This document shows positions 10,471-22,309 of a stretch of 32,859 bases of DNA, piece after piece. The notes below the pieces were generated by a model that ran no database searches, was not told the DNA's origin, and saw only the letters and a program-made list of their open reading frames with translations. The DNA lies in the NCBI GenBank assembly GCA_009927375.1, contig RFNE01000279.1, positions 1-32,859 on the forward strand, read 5' to 3'. The first letter of the stretch is position 1. Each line of letters opens with the position of its first letter. Source of the stretch: Actinomycetota bacterium. GTDB lineage: Bacteria; Actinomycetota; Acidimicrobiia; Acidimicrobiales; Ilumatobacteraceae. A program made the position numbers and the translations under genes.

Positions 10471-11146
10471 TAGCGGGTTCGCGAAGAATGTGCGATGTGC
10501 TCGAGATCGCTGAGATTCTCGAGGCTGAAGGTGTATCCGTCCCCAAGTCGAATGGCGCGAATCGTGGTGATGCTTGCATGCCCGATGATGAATCGCTCCC
10601 ACTCCCACGGTGTCGCGGAAGACCCAGGAAGTGACAAACGAGGACACTGTTCGTTCCAGCATGCGCAACAAAGGCAATCTTTTCGCCGGGATTCTCAATG
10701 TGCCACAGCGGAAGCTCACCCTCGATGCGGTGGATGCCTCGGTTCGCGAGAAACTCAGTGGCTCCGGCATGGATACGGGCGACAAAGTCACGTACCGGTT
10801 CGCCGCCCTCAAGACCATGCCATCGATCGGCGGCGTTGCGCTTCAATTCTTGGCGGTACGCCTTGATCGTCACTTCCGACGGGGCGCCATGCCACGCAGG
10901 TTCCCTGATCTCCTCGAGAAAGGGCTCGATTACTTCGGGTCGCGATTGCTTCGCGAGGAGCGGTGCAGCAGTCTGACGTGTACGCAGGAGCGGGGAAACA
11001 TAGACGTGGTCGAGGTGCTCTTCAGCTAGCCGCTCACCGAGGCGCTCCGCCTGTTCGAAACCTCGTTTCGTGAGCGGCGGGTTGACGATGCTCAATCCGT
11101 CCTTTACCCACTCGGGTTCAGCGTGACGAATGAGGAGAAATTCCAC
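10470..11146 (-). CDS. Histidine phosphatase family protein (phosphoglycerate mutase-like); one frameshift near 10617
   Basis: MEFLLIRHAEPEW...PLTKRGFEQAERLGERL...VYVSPLLRTRQTA...IAFVAHAGTNSVLVCHFLGLP; corrected C-terminus ATPWEWERFIIGHASITTIRAIRLGDGYTFSLENLSDLEHIAHSSRTR*. Confidence 0.88.
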
Positions 11147-11195
11147 GGTTGCAGACTACTCAACGCCCCTTCACAGATGCTGTATCGCAGGTTCT

Positions 11196-11909
11196 TCAGT
11201 CGACACACGAAGCGATTGCATCGATGACGAAGGCGTCGTATTGGGCGTCGTTCACCGGTGTGGTCGATTCCGCGGCCACGAGCAATGCAGTACCAACGCA
11301 AAGGGCCTGATCATCCGAAATCTTCTCCCCGACTTGATCCGCCACGTAATAGCCATACGCCCGAAGTGCGCTCTCTTCGGTATCGAAATCAGAAGACGAC
11401 TCTGTGAAGGAATTTGGATCGATATTGCCGATCGGAGTGGGAAGAGTGGTCGCCCCAGCAACTTCCCGGGTGGGCAATGCCTTGAGCTCGGTCTTACAAG
11501 ACGATGCGAAGAATTCCCGAAGATCAGTCATCGCCTCGATCGTTTCCGAACGGCCAAGACCTGTAGCGACTGGGCTACGAGTGGATCGGAATCGGCAATC
11601 GAGGTGTCCCATGAGATCGCCTGCAGCGCAATCGACACCTCCGAGTACGCCCGTTCGGCGCGTTCCAACGATGCCGAAATCGAGTCCGGAGCCACCTCTC
11701 TCATCCTCGAGAGCGAAAGCAACAGCACAGACATCGTGCTTTGTAACTGGCGGGGTGTGGTCTTGGAGAAGTCTTCAAAGGCGGTTCCCGTTGCCACGAT
11801 GCTCGATTCGAATTCAGGTCCGAAGGCACACGTTGCGGTCGAAGAGCTCGTCTCACCGCACGACGCCAAGCCGAGACTCAGCACCACGCACGCAATGAGC
11901 CTCTTCATG
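11196..11909 (-). CDS. Putative lipoprotein of unknown function; one frameshift near 11555
   Basis: MKRLIACVVLSLGLASCGETSS lipobox; two ORFs in different frames join to one protein ending DAIASCVD*. Confidence 0.65.
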
Positions 11910-13692
11910 AGGTAGTCGCACTCAACCATGACTCATACATCGCCGAATATGCGCCTCCATGGGCGAGGAGTTGAGCGTGCGTTCCCTGTTCTACGATTCG
12001 CCCGCCTTCGAACATGATGACACGGTCAGCTCGAGCAGCGGTCGACAATCGATGCGCTACCGAAATGGTTGTCCGCCCGCGCGCAACGCGTTCGAATGTT
12101 CTGGCCATACGAACCTCGGTCTCTGCGTCGACCGAACTGGTCGCCTCATCGAGCACGAGGATTGACGGTGATGCGATGAACGCCCTCGCGAGTGCCACCA
12201 ATTGCCGCTCACCGGCCGAGAGGGACGACCCTCGCTGTCCAACCGGCGTGTCGATTCCCTTCGACAACGAAGCAAGCCAGTCACTCAACGAAGTTCCTCG
12301 AACGTGGCGACGACGTCCTGTCGCGTTGCATTTGGGTCTGCGAAGACGAGGTTTTCACCGATGGTGGTGGCGAACAAGAAAGGTTCCTGTGGCACGACAA
12401 CTAGCCGGGAGCGCAAATCTGCGTTTGCAACGCGACGAAGGTCCACTCCTCCGACGCTGACCGTTCCAATTTGAGGGTCGACCAACCGCGAGATGAGCCT
12501 CGCGAGCGTGGTCTTTCCGGATCCTGACGGACCGACGAAAGCGACGTGCTCACCCGGTGCGATCAACAAGTTGATGTCAGTGAGCACCGGCTCATCGTTC
12601 TCGTCGTCGCCGCGGGAGCGGTAGGAGAAGGTGACGTTCCGAACGTCCACACCGAGACTTCCCGTTGGTAGTGGCAACGGACGCGAAGACTCTTCCGGCC
12701 CAATTGGGGTATCGAGCACCGAGATCACCCGTCTCAGTCCCGCTACCGCACTTTGGGTTTGATCGATGGTTTCGGTGAATTCTGCGATTGGTTCGAGAAA
12801 GCGATAGGTCAGAAACACGAAACCGACGAGTGCACCTGCGGTGATACCCGAACCTGGTCCGAGCGCGATTCCGGTCCCAATGACCGAAGCAACGGTCAAC
12901 GTTGCGAAAACCTCACCTGACGGGAAGAGAAACGCGCCTATGACTCCAGCCCGAATATTCGCCTTCGCCCTCACCCCGATGCTCTTCAATGTTCTTGAGA
13001 GAAACGTGTCGACGGCGCCGTACGCCTGAATGGTCTCAACCCCGGCGAATATCTCTCCGACGTCGGCTAGGAGATCCGCATTCTTCTCTCTGCTCTTCGT
13101 ATGGGCCGCGACAAGATGGCGCTGAACGGTTCGTAGGACCAAGACCAGTGGAGCCGACACGAGAAACGCAACCACGGCAAGGCGCCAATCGAACGCCACC
13201 ATGACTATTGCGACGACCAGCATTGGGACCCATCGAGCAACAAGGCAAGACCGCCCCACGAGAAGAACCTTGTGAGCGTTCAATGTCACTCGTTACCCGC
13301 GATACAAGGGCACCACGCTTTTCCTCGTTGTGGTCCGCGAGGCTCAGTCGGTGAATGTGATCGAACAACCTCACCCTCATGGCAAAGAGCCCACGTTCTG
13401 CTCGCGTACCCAATCGCGCAGTGGCGAGACGAAGAGTGACGGACGAGACGAAGACCGACGCAAGACCCGCCACGCACAACGTCGTCACGAACCCAGTCCT
13501 CATGGATCCCCCAACGAAGCCGTGGTCGATGATCTGACGAAGCAAAATGGGGATGACGAGTCGCGATCCGGTTCCGAGGAGGGCCAAGACGACCGTCAGA
13601 CCGAGACCACTCCGAAGATCCGGAGCGATGTCAACGCCCTGTTTGATGATTGCGGTGGACGTCGAGAGCGAGGGTCGTGAAGCGTCACTCAT
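11905..13692 (-). CDS. ABC exporter (TMD-NBD), canonical-Walker-B half of a heterodimer; about three frameshifts (near 12287, 13225, 13265)
   Basis: GEHVAFVGPSGSGKTTLARLISRL, SLSAGERQLVALARAFIASPSILVLDEATSSVDAETE, ISVAHRLSTAARADRVIMFEGGRIVEQGTH. Confidence 0.9.
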
Positions 13693-15434
13693 GTGACTTC
13701 CTGTCGCTTTCATAGCTTTCGATGAGCAGGCGGTAGTCGTCCGACCGGCGAAGCAAGTCTTCGTGTGCACCGATGTCTTGAATTACCCCATGCTCTATGT
13801 GGATCACCTTCGTGGCGACGGCGACCGTCGAGGGGCGCGATGCGACGATCAGGCAGGAGAGGTAGTCCTTTTCGCGTAACCGTCGGATGATGTTCTGCTC
13901 GGTCGTCGGATCGAGCGCACTCGTCGTGTCATCGATGAGCAAAAGTGTCGGGTTCTTGTACAACGCCCGAGCAAGAGCAATCCGTTGGCGCTGACCACCG
14001 CTCAACGACACACCACGCTCCCCAACGATCGTGTCAACCCCATCAGGCAGCGAATCGACAAATCCATCGGCATCAGCTGTTCGTAGCGCGGATCGAAGGC
14101 GCTCTCCGTCTATGGGTTGTCCGAGGCTCACATTCTCGGCGATGGAGCCCGACAACAAGAATGCCTCCTGGAAGACGAAGGCCGGCTCGCTCGACGACCA
14201 CAACACCTCTCCGCTCTCTGGTGACAGGAGGCCACCGGCCACTCTCAACAGCGTTGACTTCCCAGATCCTGTTCGCCCGACGATGGCGACAATTTCACCG
14301 CTGCGCACATCCAGGGACACATTCGAAAGGGCCGCTGATGACGCCCCTGGAAATACATAGGTGCAATCACGAACTTCGATCACCTTCTGACTTGAGTCGA
14401 TCTTTCGTGGAACCTTTCGCTCAAGAATGGGTTCGTCGAGGATCTCGGACACGCGCTTCCAACCGCTCGCGGAATGAGGAACTTCGCTCAACACGTAACC
14501 GATGATCCTCAGGGGAAAAATCAGGAGCGTGAACAGATAGATGAAGCTCGACAGTTCGCCGAGAGTCATCGCACCTGCGGCGACCCGGTGTGCCCCGATC
14601 AGAATCAGGATCACGTTGAATGACGCTGGGACGAAGTCCAACAACGCCTCGAAGGTCGATCGTGCGTAGACCGCCCGAATTCGGGCGTCCCTCAACCGAC
14701 CAGAAATCGTCGACAGTCTTCGAGTTTCACGGTCTTCGGCTCCGAAAACTTTGACCACCAAGACACCTTCGAAGCTCTCGTGAACGGCTTCGGATAGTGC
14801 CCCTAGTTCATGCTGGGCACGATCGTAAAAACATCGATCCGCTTCTGGTACCCCACGTTGAGGAGCAGCAGACAAGGGATCAGGAGCAACGCCACGAGCC
14901 CGAGCGGAATGTCGACGATGACGAGCCAGACACCACTCGTCACAACGAGGACGAGGACGGACGTGCTGAATGGCAGTGGTGCCAGGACCCCAACGGTTGC
15001 ATCGACATCAACACCGACGCGGGAAACGAGGTCTCCGGTCATTTGCCTACCGTGCCACTGGGCCGGCTGCTTCATCACCTTCGTTGCAACCGCTTGGGAG
15101 ACTTTGGCCGCAACATTCCACTCCGTCACGCCTGCAAACGAGCGACGAACGACCACACCAACGGCGCGCGTCAAACCAATCCCGACAATGAGGGCCCCGC
15201 CGGTGATGAAGCGGGAAGAAGCGATCGATCCGGAATCGAAGTACGCGATGATGACGTTGTCGATCGTCCAGCCAACAGCGAAGCTCGACGCCACCGTGCA
15301 AAGGCGTAGACCGCAGCACCACACACGGCAATTCCAAAGGACTTGGGCTCATATCGGACCAGTACTTTGAGCAGCGAAAACGCCTGTTTCAATCGAGACG
15401 ACATTGCTAGCGGCGGAGATGCGATGTCTGTCAC
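13685..15434 (-). CDS. ABC exporter (TMD-NBD), degenerate-NBD half of a heterodimer; two frameshifts (near 14836, 15303)
   Basis: VAIVGRTGSGKSTLLRVAGGLL, VSLSGGQRQRIALARALYKNPTLLLIDDTTSALDPTTE, LIVASRPSTVAVATKVIHIEHG. Confidence 0.9.
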
Positions 15435-15481
15435 GCAAAGAGTGTATTAGACGACTTCATTGGCGTCGTTACACTTCCCTC

Positions 15482-16003
15482 GTGAACCTCAAGCAAACGT
15501 TGACGCGAAGTGCAATCGTCTTCTTCGTATTGCTCACCACCGCAATGTGGATTTATGCATTCGTTTTCTCACCTCGCGAAGCGGTCAACCGAATCGCCGA
15601 CAAAGAGTGGCAGCAGCGCGCCGAAGAAATCTGCTCCCAGGCGAATGACGAACGAGGAAAGCTCGCCGATTATCGACTGATTTCTTCGGCCGGAAAAGAT
15701 GCCTTGTCACAGCGTGCCGACATCGTGGAGGAGGCGACCACGATCCTCGCTCGCATGGTCGACGAAATAGCGCTGGTCTCGCCAGGTGACGCGAAGGGAC
15801 AGGCGCTCGTGCCGCTGTGGATCGCGGACTATCGCACATATCTGAACGATCGACTCGACTACGTCGCGCAGCTTCGCTCAGGGCAGAACGAGCCCTTCAG
15901 CGAGACGATGACCGAGGGTCTTCCACTCTCAGAAAAGATCTCGACCTTTGCAGCGGACAACAGAATGCCGAGTTGCAAAGCCCCAATCGACTTGTCAGTC
16001 TGA
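15482..16003 (+). CDS. Hypothetical membrane-anchored protein
   Basis: GTG start; VNLKQTLTRSAIVFFVLLTTAMWIYAFVFSPREAVNRIADKEWQQRAEEICSQANDER...; one N-terminal TM segment, no family recognised. Confidence 0.65.
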   Translation: MNLKQTLTRSAIVFFVLLTTAMWIYAFVFSPREAVNRIADKEWQQRAEEICSQANDERGKLADYRLISSAGKDALSQRADIVEEATTILARMVDEIALVSPGDAKGQALVPLWIADYRTYLNDRLDYVAQLRSGQNEPFSETMTEGLPLSEKISTFAADNRMPSCKAPIDLSV

Positions 16004-16656
16004 CGTTCCAACAAGGAACTCAGTCGGTGGAACCCACTGATCATTCGCATCGCGAATTCGAATGATGCGAGCAGGATTGCCGACTGCCACGCAATAATCG
16101 GGCAGATCCTTAGTCACAACTGATTGAGCTCCAACTGCGACATGGCGACCGATGGTGACGCCTGGGAGAACCACAGAACCGTGTCCGAGCCACGACCCTG
16201 CACCGATTCGAACGCCCTCTCCGGCTGGGTCTGCAGCGAGATTGGACGCGATGAATCTGTGTAGCCGTGATTCTGATCAGTGATGTACACGTTGTGACCC
16301 GTCCACACATCATCTTCGATCACGATTGAAAGGTGTCCGACGATTCCGCTCCCCCTGCCGATGAGCACACGATCACCAATAGATACGACTGGGTCGGAAA
16401 AGCATTCCTGGCCCGGCATCATTCCGGCCGACAGAGCGACATTGGATCCAATCATCGTGTCAGTTCCGATGCGAATGTATTTCTCCCCGAAGATGGTTGT
16501 CTGAGGAAACATGATGATGCTTCGTTGTCCGAACGAACCGAACTTGCGACCTTGGGCCGTATGAGGACCGATGGCTCCATAGAGCGAGAGCCAAGCCCAG
16601 ACGCGTCGTGCCGCCCACTCTGAGAAGCGGTGCAATCGTCGTCTCACCCGAAACAA
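15995..16656 (-). CDS. Left-handed beta-helix (hexapeptide repeat) acyltransferase; one frameshift near 16232
   Basis: IRIGTDTMIGSNVALSAGMM...VSIGDRVLIGRGSGIVGHLSIVIEDDVWTGHNVYITDQNHGY, then in another frame EGVRIGAGSWLGHGSVVLPGVTIGRHVAVGAQSVVTKDLPDYCVAVGNPARIIRI. Confidence 0.88.
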
Positions 16657-16676
16657 TCTACCGTTAGCCTGATTTC

Positions 16677-17475
16677 GTGCGTCCGCGAGTCACCGCTCCC
16701 GTCGTTCGTTCACGCAAGGGTGTCGCTCCTCCGCTGACCATGATCACCGCCGTACGACGCGACCTTTGCCCGAATCGTCGATGAATCCGGAGTCGACATG
16801 ATTCTCGTCGGCGACTCGGTTGGATCCGTCGTCCAAGGCGTAGGCACCACGATTCCCGTCACGATCGAGGAGATGGAGTATCACGTTCGTCTCGTCGCCC
16901 GAGCGAATCCAAAGGCGCTCATCGTCGGCGATCTGCCCTTCGGCTCGTATCACGTGAACAGCGAACAAGGGGTTCGTAGTGCGATCCAGTTGATCAAGGC
17001 TGGAGCGTCGGCAGTCAAGCTCGAAGGTGGCACGACGATGTATGACACCATCGCCGCTATTTGTCGTGTTGACATCCCCGTCATGGGCCACATTGGACTG
17101 ACGCCTCAGAGCTATCACCGGATGGGTGGACACAAGGTCCAGGGACGTGACTTCGAAGGTCGAGATCGCATCCTCGAGGATGCCAAGAGCGTTGATGCCG
17201 CTGGCGCATTTGCGACGGTGATTGAGGGTGTACCAACCGATTTGGCGCGTGAAATCACGAATGCAATCACCATTCCAACGATCGGTATTGGTGCCGGACC
17301 ACACACGGATGGTCAGGTACTCGTTCTTCACGACATCCTTGGTCTGAGTTCGAACCCGCCTTCCTTTGCTCGAAGTTATGCCAGTGTTCGTGACATCGCC
17401 CTCGGCGCCTGCACTCAATTCGTCCACGCGGTCCATGAGAGACAGTGGCCGGATTCTCAACATTCATTCGACTGA
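16677..17475 (+). CDS. panB: 3-methyl-2-oxobutanoate hydroxymethyltransferase; one frameshift near 16752
   Basis: PPLTMITA then YDATFARIVDESGVDMILVGDSVGSVVQG; GASAVKLEGG; PVMGHIGLTPQSYHRMGGHKVQGR; GIGAGPHTDGQVLVLHDILGL. Confidence 0.94.
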
Positions 17476-17479
17476 TCTC

Positions 17480-18313
17480 GTGGACGTCATCTCTGACATT
17501 CGCCAGTTTCGTGAATGGCGCTCGACCCTCAACCAAACAACGTCAGTTGCACTCGTTCCAACCATGGGCGCACTGCACGAAGGGCATGCAAGCCTCATTC
17601 GAGACGCAGCATCGACGGCGACTGAAACGGTGGTCAGCATCTTTGTCAACAGGATCCAGTTCAACGACGCTGCGGACTATGCCAAGTATCCCAAGACGCT
17701 GGACGCGGACCTCGAGATCGCAGCCGCTGCTGGATCGACTGTCGTATTCGTTCCGAAGGAGGAAGAGATCGGTCCACTTCTCCAAGGAGCGCCGATGAGG
17801 GCCGGCGCAATCGGAACCTTGTGGGAGGGTGCGGACCGACCGGGACACTTTGACGGCGTGCTCACCGTCGTCAACCAACTCTTCTCCATCGTCCAACCGT
17901 CACGTGCTCGGTTTGGGGAGAAGGATCGGCAACAGCTCACGATCATCACACAGTGGGCTCGTAAAGCGTGGAGTGGTCTCGTCATCGATCATGGTCCGAC
18001 CGTTCGCGACGAAGATGGATTGGCACTCTCGAGCCGCAACCGTCGACTTTCACCTAGTGGCCGAAAAGAAGCCCTTTCCATCAATCGCTCCCTTCGCGCG
18101 ATCGCCACACTCCATGGATCCGGGAATAATGCTGTGGGCGAACTCCTTGATCACGGTCGATCGTTGTTATCACCCGAACTCGACGTGCACTACCTCGCGA
18201 TCGTCGACAGTGAGACGCTGAACCCGATTGACGAGGCTCGATTTGGTTCGATAGTCCTCATCGCCGCTTCCGTTGACGGGGTCCGACTGCTCGACAATCT
18301 CGAACTTTCCTGA
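17480..18313 (+). CDS. panC: Pantoate--beta-alanine ligase (an ATG at 17435 is an alternative start)
   Basis: VALVPTMGALHEGHASLI, VVSIFVN, YPKTLDADL, DRPGHFDGVLTVVNQLF, ARFGEKDRQQL, DGLALSSRNRRLS. Confidence 0.93.
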   Translation: MDVISDIRQFREWRSTLNQTTSVALVPTMGALHEGHASLIRDAASTATETVVSIFVNRIQFNDAADYAKYPKTLDADLEIAAAAGSTVVFVPKEEEIGPLLQGAPMRAGAIGTLWEGADRPGHFDGVLTVVNQLFSIVQPSRARFGEKDRQQLTIITQWARKAWSGLVIDHGPTVRDEDGLALSSRNRRLSPSGRKEALSINRSLRAIATLHGSGNNAVGELLDHGRSLLSPELDVHYLAIVDSETLNPIDEARFGSIVLIAASVDGVRLLDNLELS

Positions 18314-18325
18314 CCACTCAACTCG

Positions 18326-19769
18326 TCAGCGATGCACCGACGGATTTGTCTGGCGCATTCTGTAGCGATACGTGCGAATGTCGTCTCCTGACAGAATCCC
18401 TCCGCGAGCCAAGGATCGACCGTTCTGCCAATTGGAGAGACCCAACTCTGGTCGCCCAAGCGCGTACTGCCCATCTACCCATCGGGTGAAACCATTGCCG
18501 ACGAATGGTGCGTTCAAGATCTGCCATGCAAGGTCTTGTTCGGCTTGATCGGTGCCGAGAACGGACGCAACGAACTGTGGCGAGTATCGATTGCACAAGT
18601 CCAATGAGTCCTTCACCGACTCGGTGACCACGAAGAACAACTCGGGAACGTCGTCCCACTCCCACTCCGTCGCGAGATTGTCGGTGGTGTCGATGTGTAC
18701 ATCGAAATGATCTCGTTGCAAGAATTCCGCATCACCCGCAGTGAGTCCGACGACATGAAGCGTGGCGCGTGAGCCCTTTGCTCTTGAAAATTCATCAAGG
18801 TGAGTAGCAATCACTGTTCCGACTTCTCTCCATCGAGAAACCGGCGCACAGCACACATTGAGCGTGTTGCACACCTTCCTGTCAAGGGAATGCCTGAACG
18901 TCTCTGCAAACCACCCGATCTCGGCCGTCTCGCCCAAGATCATCCAGGCTCCGCCGGTGCCATGAAGGCTCGTCGAAATTCCGTTTGACTGCGCGACGAA
19001 ACCGAGGTCGCTCACGGCCTGACCGCTTCCTCGAGCCACTGCAAGGCTGATGCGCCTGTCCGAGAACAATGCCCAACCAGAGGACCGGTCTGACTCGTCG
19101 AGGAGCACGACAGCGTCCTCTGGCAATCCCGATTCCACGAGGGCCGGTCGCAAGCAGGTGCTCATGATCGCTCGAGCAGTCCCGAGTGCGTCCGAACCGA
19201 TCCGAAAGACACAAGAATTCCCCGTCCGCAAGACGCCTGTGGCATCCACACACACGTTCGGACGCCCTTCGAACACGAACGCGACCACACCAAGGGGACT
19301 CGCGATCTTTTCAACTCTCCATCCCTCGTGTTCGATCTGCTCGGCGACAGATTCCTTGCGAACATCAGAACTGGCCCACAAACGGGCGCTCTCGACCATC
19401 TCGCTTCTCATCTTTTCGGTGATCGAAAGACGTCCCGTAGAACGACCACGTTGTTGCGCATCGGCGACATCACGCGCGTTGGCGCTCGCAATCGTCGAGA
19501 ATCGATCGTCATCCTCCAGGTAGGCGGCGAATCGTTCGAAGAAATCGGAAATCTTGTCGTCTGAAACTTGCGCCAGAACACCGAATGCGGCTCTCGCCGA
19601 GAAACTCCCTCAGCACACCTTTCCGTGATGTCGGCGTCCACGAAACCGATTCGGTCCGGTAGGACGATCGCTCTTCCCCCAGCGTTCAGAATTGAGGCTT
19701 CCTCTGCAGTGAGCGAGTGAGTCCCACTTGGCCCGACGAGTCGGTCTCCGACCGATAGTCAGCGTCCAT
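18326..19769 (-). CDS. Glutamate-5-semialdehyde dehydrogenase-like (ProA-like) aldehyde dehydrogenase; about two frameshifts (near 19595, 19755)
   Basis: ASPLGVVAFVFEGRPNVCVDATGVLRTGNSCVFR, LPEDAVVLLDESDR, SLDRKVCNTLNVCCAPV (catalytic Cys context). Frame upstream of the Met at 19411 continues as AAFGVLAQVSDDKISDFFERFAAYLEDDDRFSTIASANARDVADAQQRGRSTGRLSITEK. Confidence 0.8.
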
Positions 19770-20880
19770 AGCCGACCTCCTCAAGGGTCACCCGTCGACC
19801 CTCAGCAATCGATCGCTGAGCGGCAACACCGATCGCCACCGACCGAGTGCCATCTCGCAGCGACGCGACGACCGTTGTTCGTCCCAAGATCGCGGAGCGA
19901 AACGCTACGTGCTCGCGATATGACGATCCGTGATGAAGTCCCTCATACGGCGACTCGAGCATTTCAATAGTTGTCGCCACGCCCGATCGGCCCGACTCTC
20001 GGAGTCCAATCGAACACTCATGCGAAGGAACTCCAACTTCTGCTTTGCCGAGGTCGCCGACGACGCTGATCTTCTGTTCATCTTTCGACCCTTCAGCAAA
20101 CATGCACAGCTCGAGCATCCCTCGAGCATCACCATCGAATTCCACGATGACATAAGCATTGTCGACGATGTCGGGCACCTCTCCGTCGTAACTTTCGTCA
20201 ATGTGGTTGACCCGTGTTGCACTCGTGGCCATCACGGCAACCGGCTCCCGTTGAACAACTTGGTACATCAAGTCGAAGAAATGGCAACACTTCTCAACCA
20301 ACGTCCCACCGGTGTTTCGGTTGAATCGATTCCAAGCGCCAACTTTGTCCAGGAACGGAAAGCGATGCTCCACGATCGTGACGAGTCGAACATCGCCCAC
20401 CTCACCACTTCGCACCCGCTCGAGGAGCCACATCGTAGGTGCCATGAATCGATACTCGAGGCCGACGGAGACGACCTGATGCGGATACCCATTCGCCAAT
20501 CGCTCGAGCTCAAGACAATCGCCGACGGATGTCGCCATCGGCTTCTCAATCAACACATGCTTACCGGCTTGAATCGCGTCGCGAGCAATTTGAGCATGCG
20601 TGTGATTCGGACTCGCAATGATCACTGCGTCAAAATCGACTGATTCGAGCGCCGATTCAAGGTCTCCGAATTCCGACACGTCAGCGTCGCAAAGCGGTCG
20701 CGCGAGGCGCACAGATTCGGCGTGCGGGTCAATGAGTGCAGTCACGACGGAATCGTCGAGATGCGCAATGTTCCCGAGATGCTCTCTCCCCATCATCCCC
20801 GTGCCGACGATTGCGTACCGCAGAGTGCGGGTTGAATCTGCTTGCGAGGGCACAAAAGTAGTGTATTGACGTGTCTTCAC
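19759..20880 (-). CDS. Gfo/Idh/MocA family oxidoreductase
   Basis: LRYAIVGTGMMGREHLGNIAHL, DAVIIASPNHTHAQIARDAIQAGKHVLIEKPMATSVGDC. Confidence 0.93.
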   Translation of the reverse strand: MKTRQYTTFVPSQADSTRTLRYAIVGTGMMGREHLGNIAHLDDSVVTALIDPHAESVRLARPLCDADVSEFGDLESALESVDFDAVIIASPNHTHAQIARDAIQAGKHVLIEKPMATSVGDCLELERLANGYPHQVVSVGLEYRFMAPTMWLLERVRSGEVGDVRLVTIVEHRFPFLDKVGAWNRFNRNTGGTLVEKCCHFFDLMYQVVQREPVAVMATSATRVNHIDESYDGEVPDIVDNAYVIVEFDGDARGMLELCMFAEGSKDEQKISVVGDLGKAEVGVPSHECSIGLRESGRSGVATTIEMLESPYEGLHHGSSYREHVAFRSAILGRTTVVASLRDGTRSVAIGVAAQRSIAEGRRVTLEEVGYGR

Positions 20881-21587
20881 CGCGCCCCTACTTCCGTCAA
20901 CTCCTCAGCGGCCGCGACTTCGCAACCGCGGATCCGCTCGCACAGTCGATGGCGAACAATGTCTACCTCGTCGGTGATCTCGATGCGCGGGAGTGTCTCA
21001 TCGTGGATCCTGCCTACGCGATTGACGACATCATCGCCGTAGCTGAACGTGACGAAATGACGATCACAGGGGTTCTCGTCAGCCACTATCACGCCGACCA
21101 CATCGGCGGCTCAATGATGGGTCACACCATTGAAGGGCTGTCAACGCTTCTGGAGTCCGTCGACGTGCCCCTCCACGCGAACAAGTCTGAAGTTCCGTGG
21201 ATCACGAGGACCACTGGAATTGACGCGACCCAGATCACCGCACATGAAGGAGGCGACGAGGTTCGTATCGGTTCTTTCACCATCAACCTCGTTCACACGC
21301 CAGGCCACACACCCGGAAGCCAATGCTTTCACTTTCACGGCGCACTGATTTCTGGCGACACCCTCTTCCTCGATGGATGCGGTCGTACCGATCTGCCAGG
21401 AAGCGATGCCGAGCTGATGTATCACAGTCTTCAAACGATCGCTCGCCTTCCTGACGAGACCGTCGTTTTCCCCGGACACCGATATTCAGAGCATCCCTAC
21501 GGCGACCTGAAGACGATCAAGCAACACAACCACGTCTTCCGACCAACGAGTGTTGATCAGTGGATGCAGTGGTTCGGGTCGAATTAG
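20871..21587 (+). CDS. MBL-fold metallo-hydrolase (glyoxalase II / persulfide dioxygenase-like)
   Basis: ITGVLVSHYHADHIGGS, INLVHTPGHTPGSQCFHFHGALISGDTLFLDGCGRTDLPGSD, VVFPGHRYSEHPYGDL. Confidence 0.92.
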   Translation: MSSPRPYFRQLLSGRDFATADPLAQSMANNVYLVGDLDARECLIVDPAYAIDDIIAVAERDEMTITGVLVSHYHADHIGGSMMGHTIEGLSTLLESVDVPLHANKSEVPWITRTTGIDATQITAHEGGDEVRIGSFTINLVHTPGHTPGSQCFHFHGALISGDTLFLDGCGRTDLPGSDAELMYHSLQTIARLPDETVVFPGHRYSEHPYGDLKTIKQHNHVFRPTSVDQWMQWFGSN

Positions 21588-22308
21588 AGCGCAGAGAGGA
21601 TCGTGCTCACTCCACTCAGACCGAGCAGCACGAGCACTCCTCTTCGAAATGTCGCTTCGTTAATTCGTGAGCGCATACGCACGCCGAAAATGCTGCCAAC
21701 CAACAGCAATGGCAGCGACGCAGCGCTCACAAGGAGCAATTCTGAGGTCACTTTGCCGCGCAGTGCGTACAGCACCGCCGCATAGATACCGCTGAAGAGG
21801 AACACTGTGTTCAACGTTGCGCGGAACGCTGCTGGTGAAACCTTCCGCGCTTGCAATACGAACACGAGCGGAGGTCCATTCGTCGACGTCGCGGTGTTGA
21901 GTACACCGCTGACCAGCCCGAAGAGCCAGTCGAACCACGATCCCTGTGCGACACCATCGAATCCTCTCTGCAATGCCACTACGCCGAACAGCACCGATAC
22001 ACCAAGGACGAGCTTCACCCAACGCGCATCGACGTTGAAGAGCAGATATGCACCGACCGGTCCACCAAGAATCGTGCACAGCAAGAATCGCCGAGTGAGA
22101 GTTCGGTCTAAATCCGCCCGAGAGTGCAACGAGTGACCGAGGTTGCCGATCGTGCCCACAAGGTCGCAATGACGACGGCGTCTTCGAGACTCAGCCTGAG
22201 CAACAACAAGGGCACGGTCAGGAGCGCGAACCCAAATCCAGCGGTCGCTTGGACCCATCCGGTGGCGAGAATGACTCCACAGACGACCATGATGTCCACG
22301 CCCGTCAT
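21584..22308 (-). CDS. TauE/SafE family sulfite exporter-like permease; one frameshift near 22155
   Basis: GVILATGWVQATAGFGFALLTVPLLLL, then in another frame GGPVGAYLLFNVDARWVKLVLGVSVL...GLVSGVLNTATSTNGPPLVFVLQARK...GVRMRSRINEATFRRGVLVLLGLSG. Confidence 0.87.
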
Positions 22309-22309
22309 G

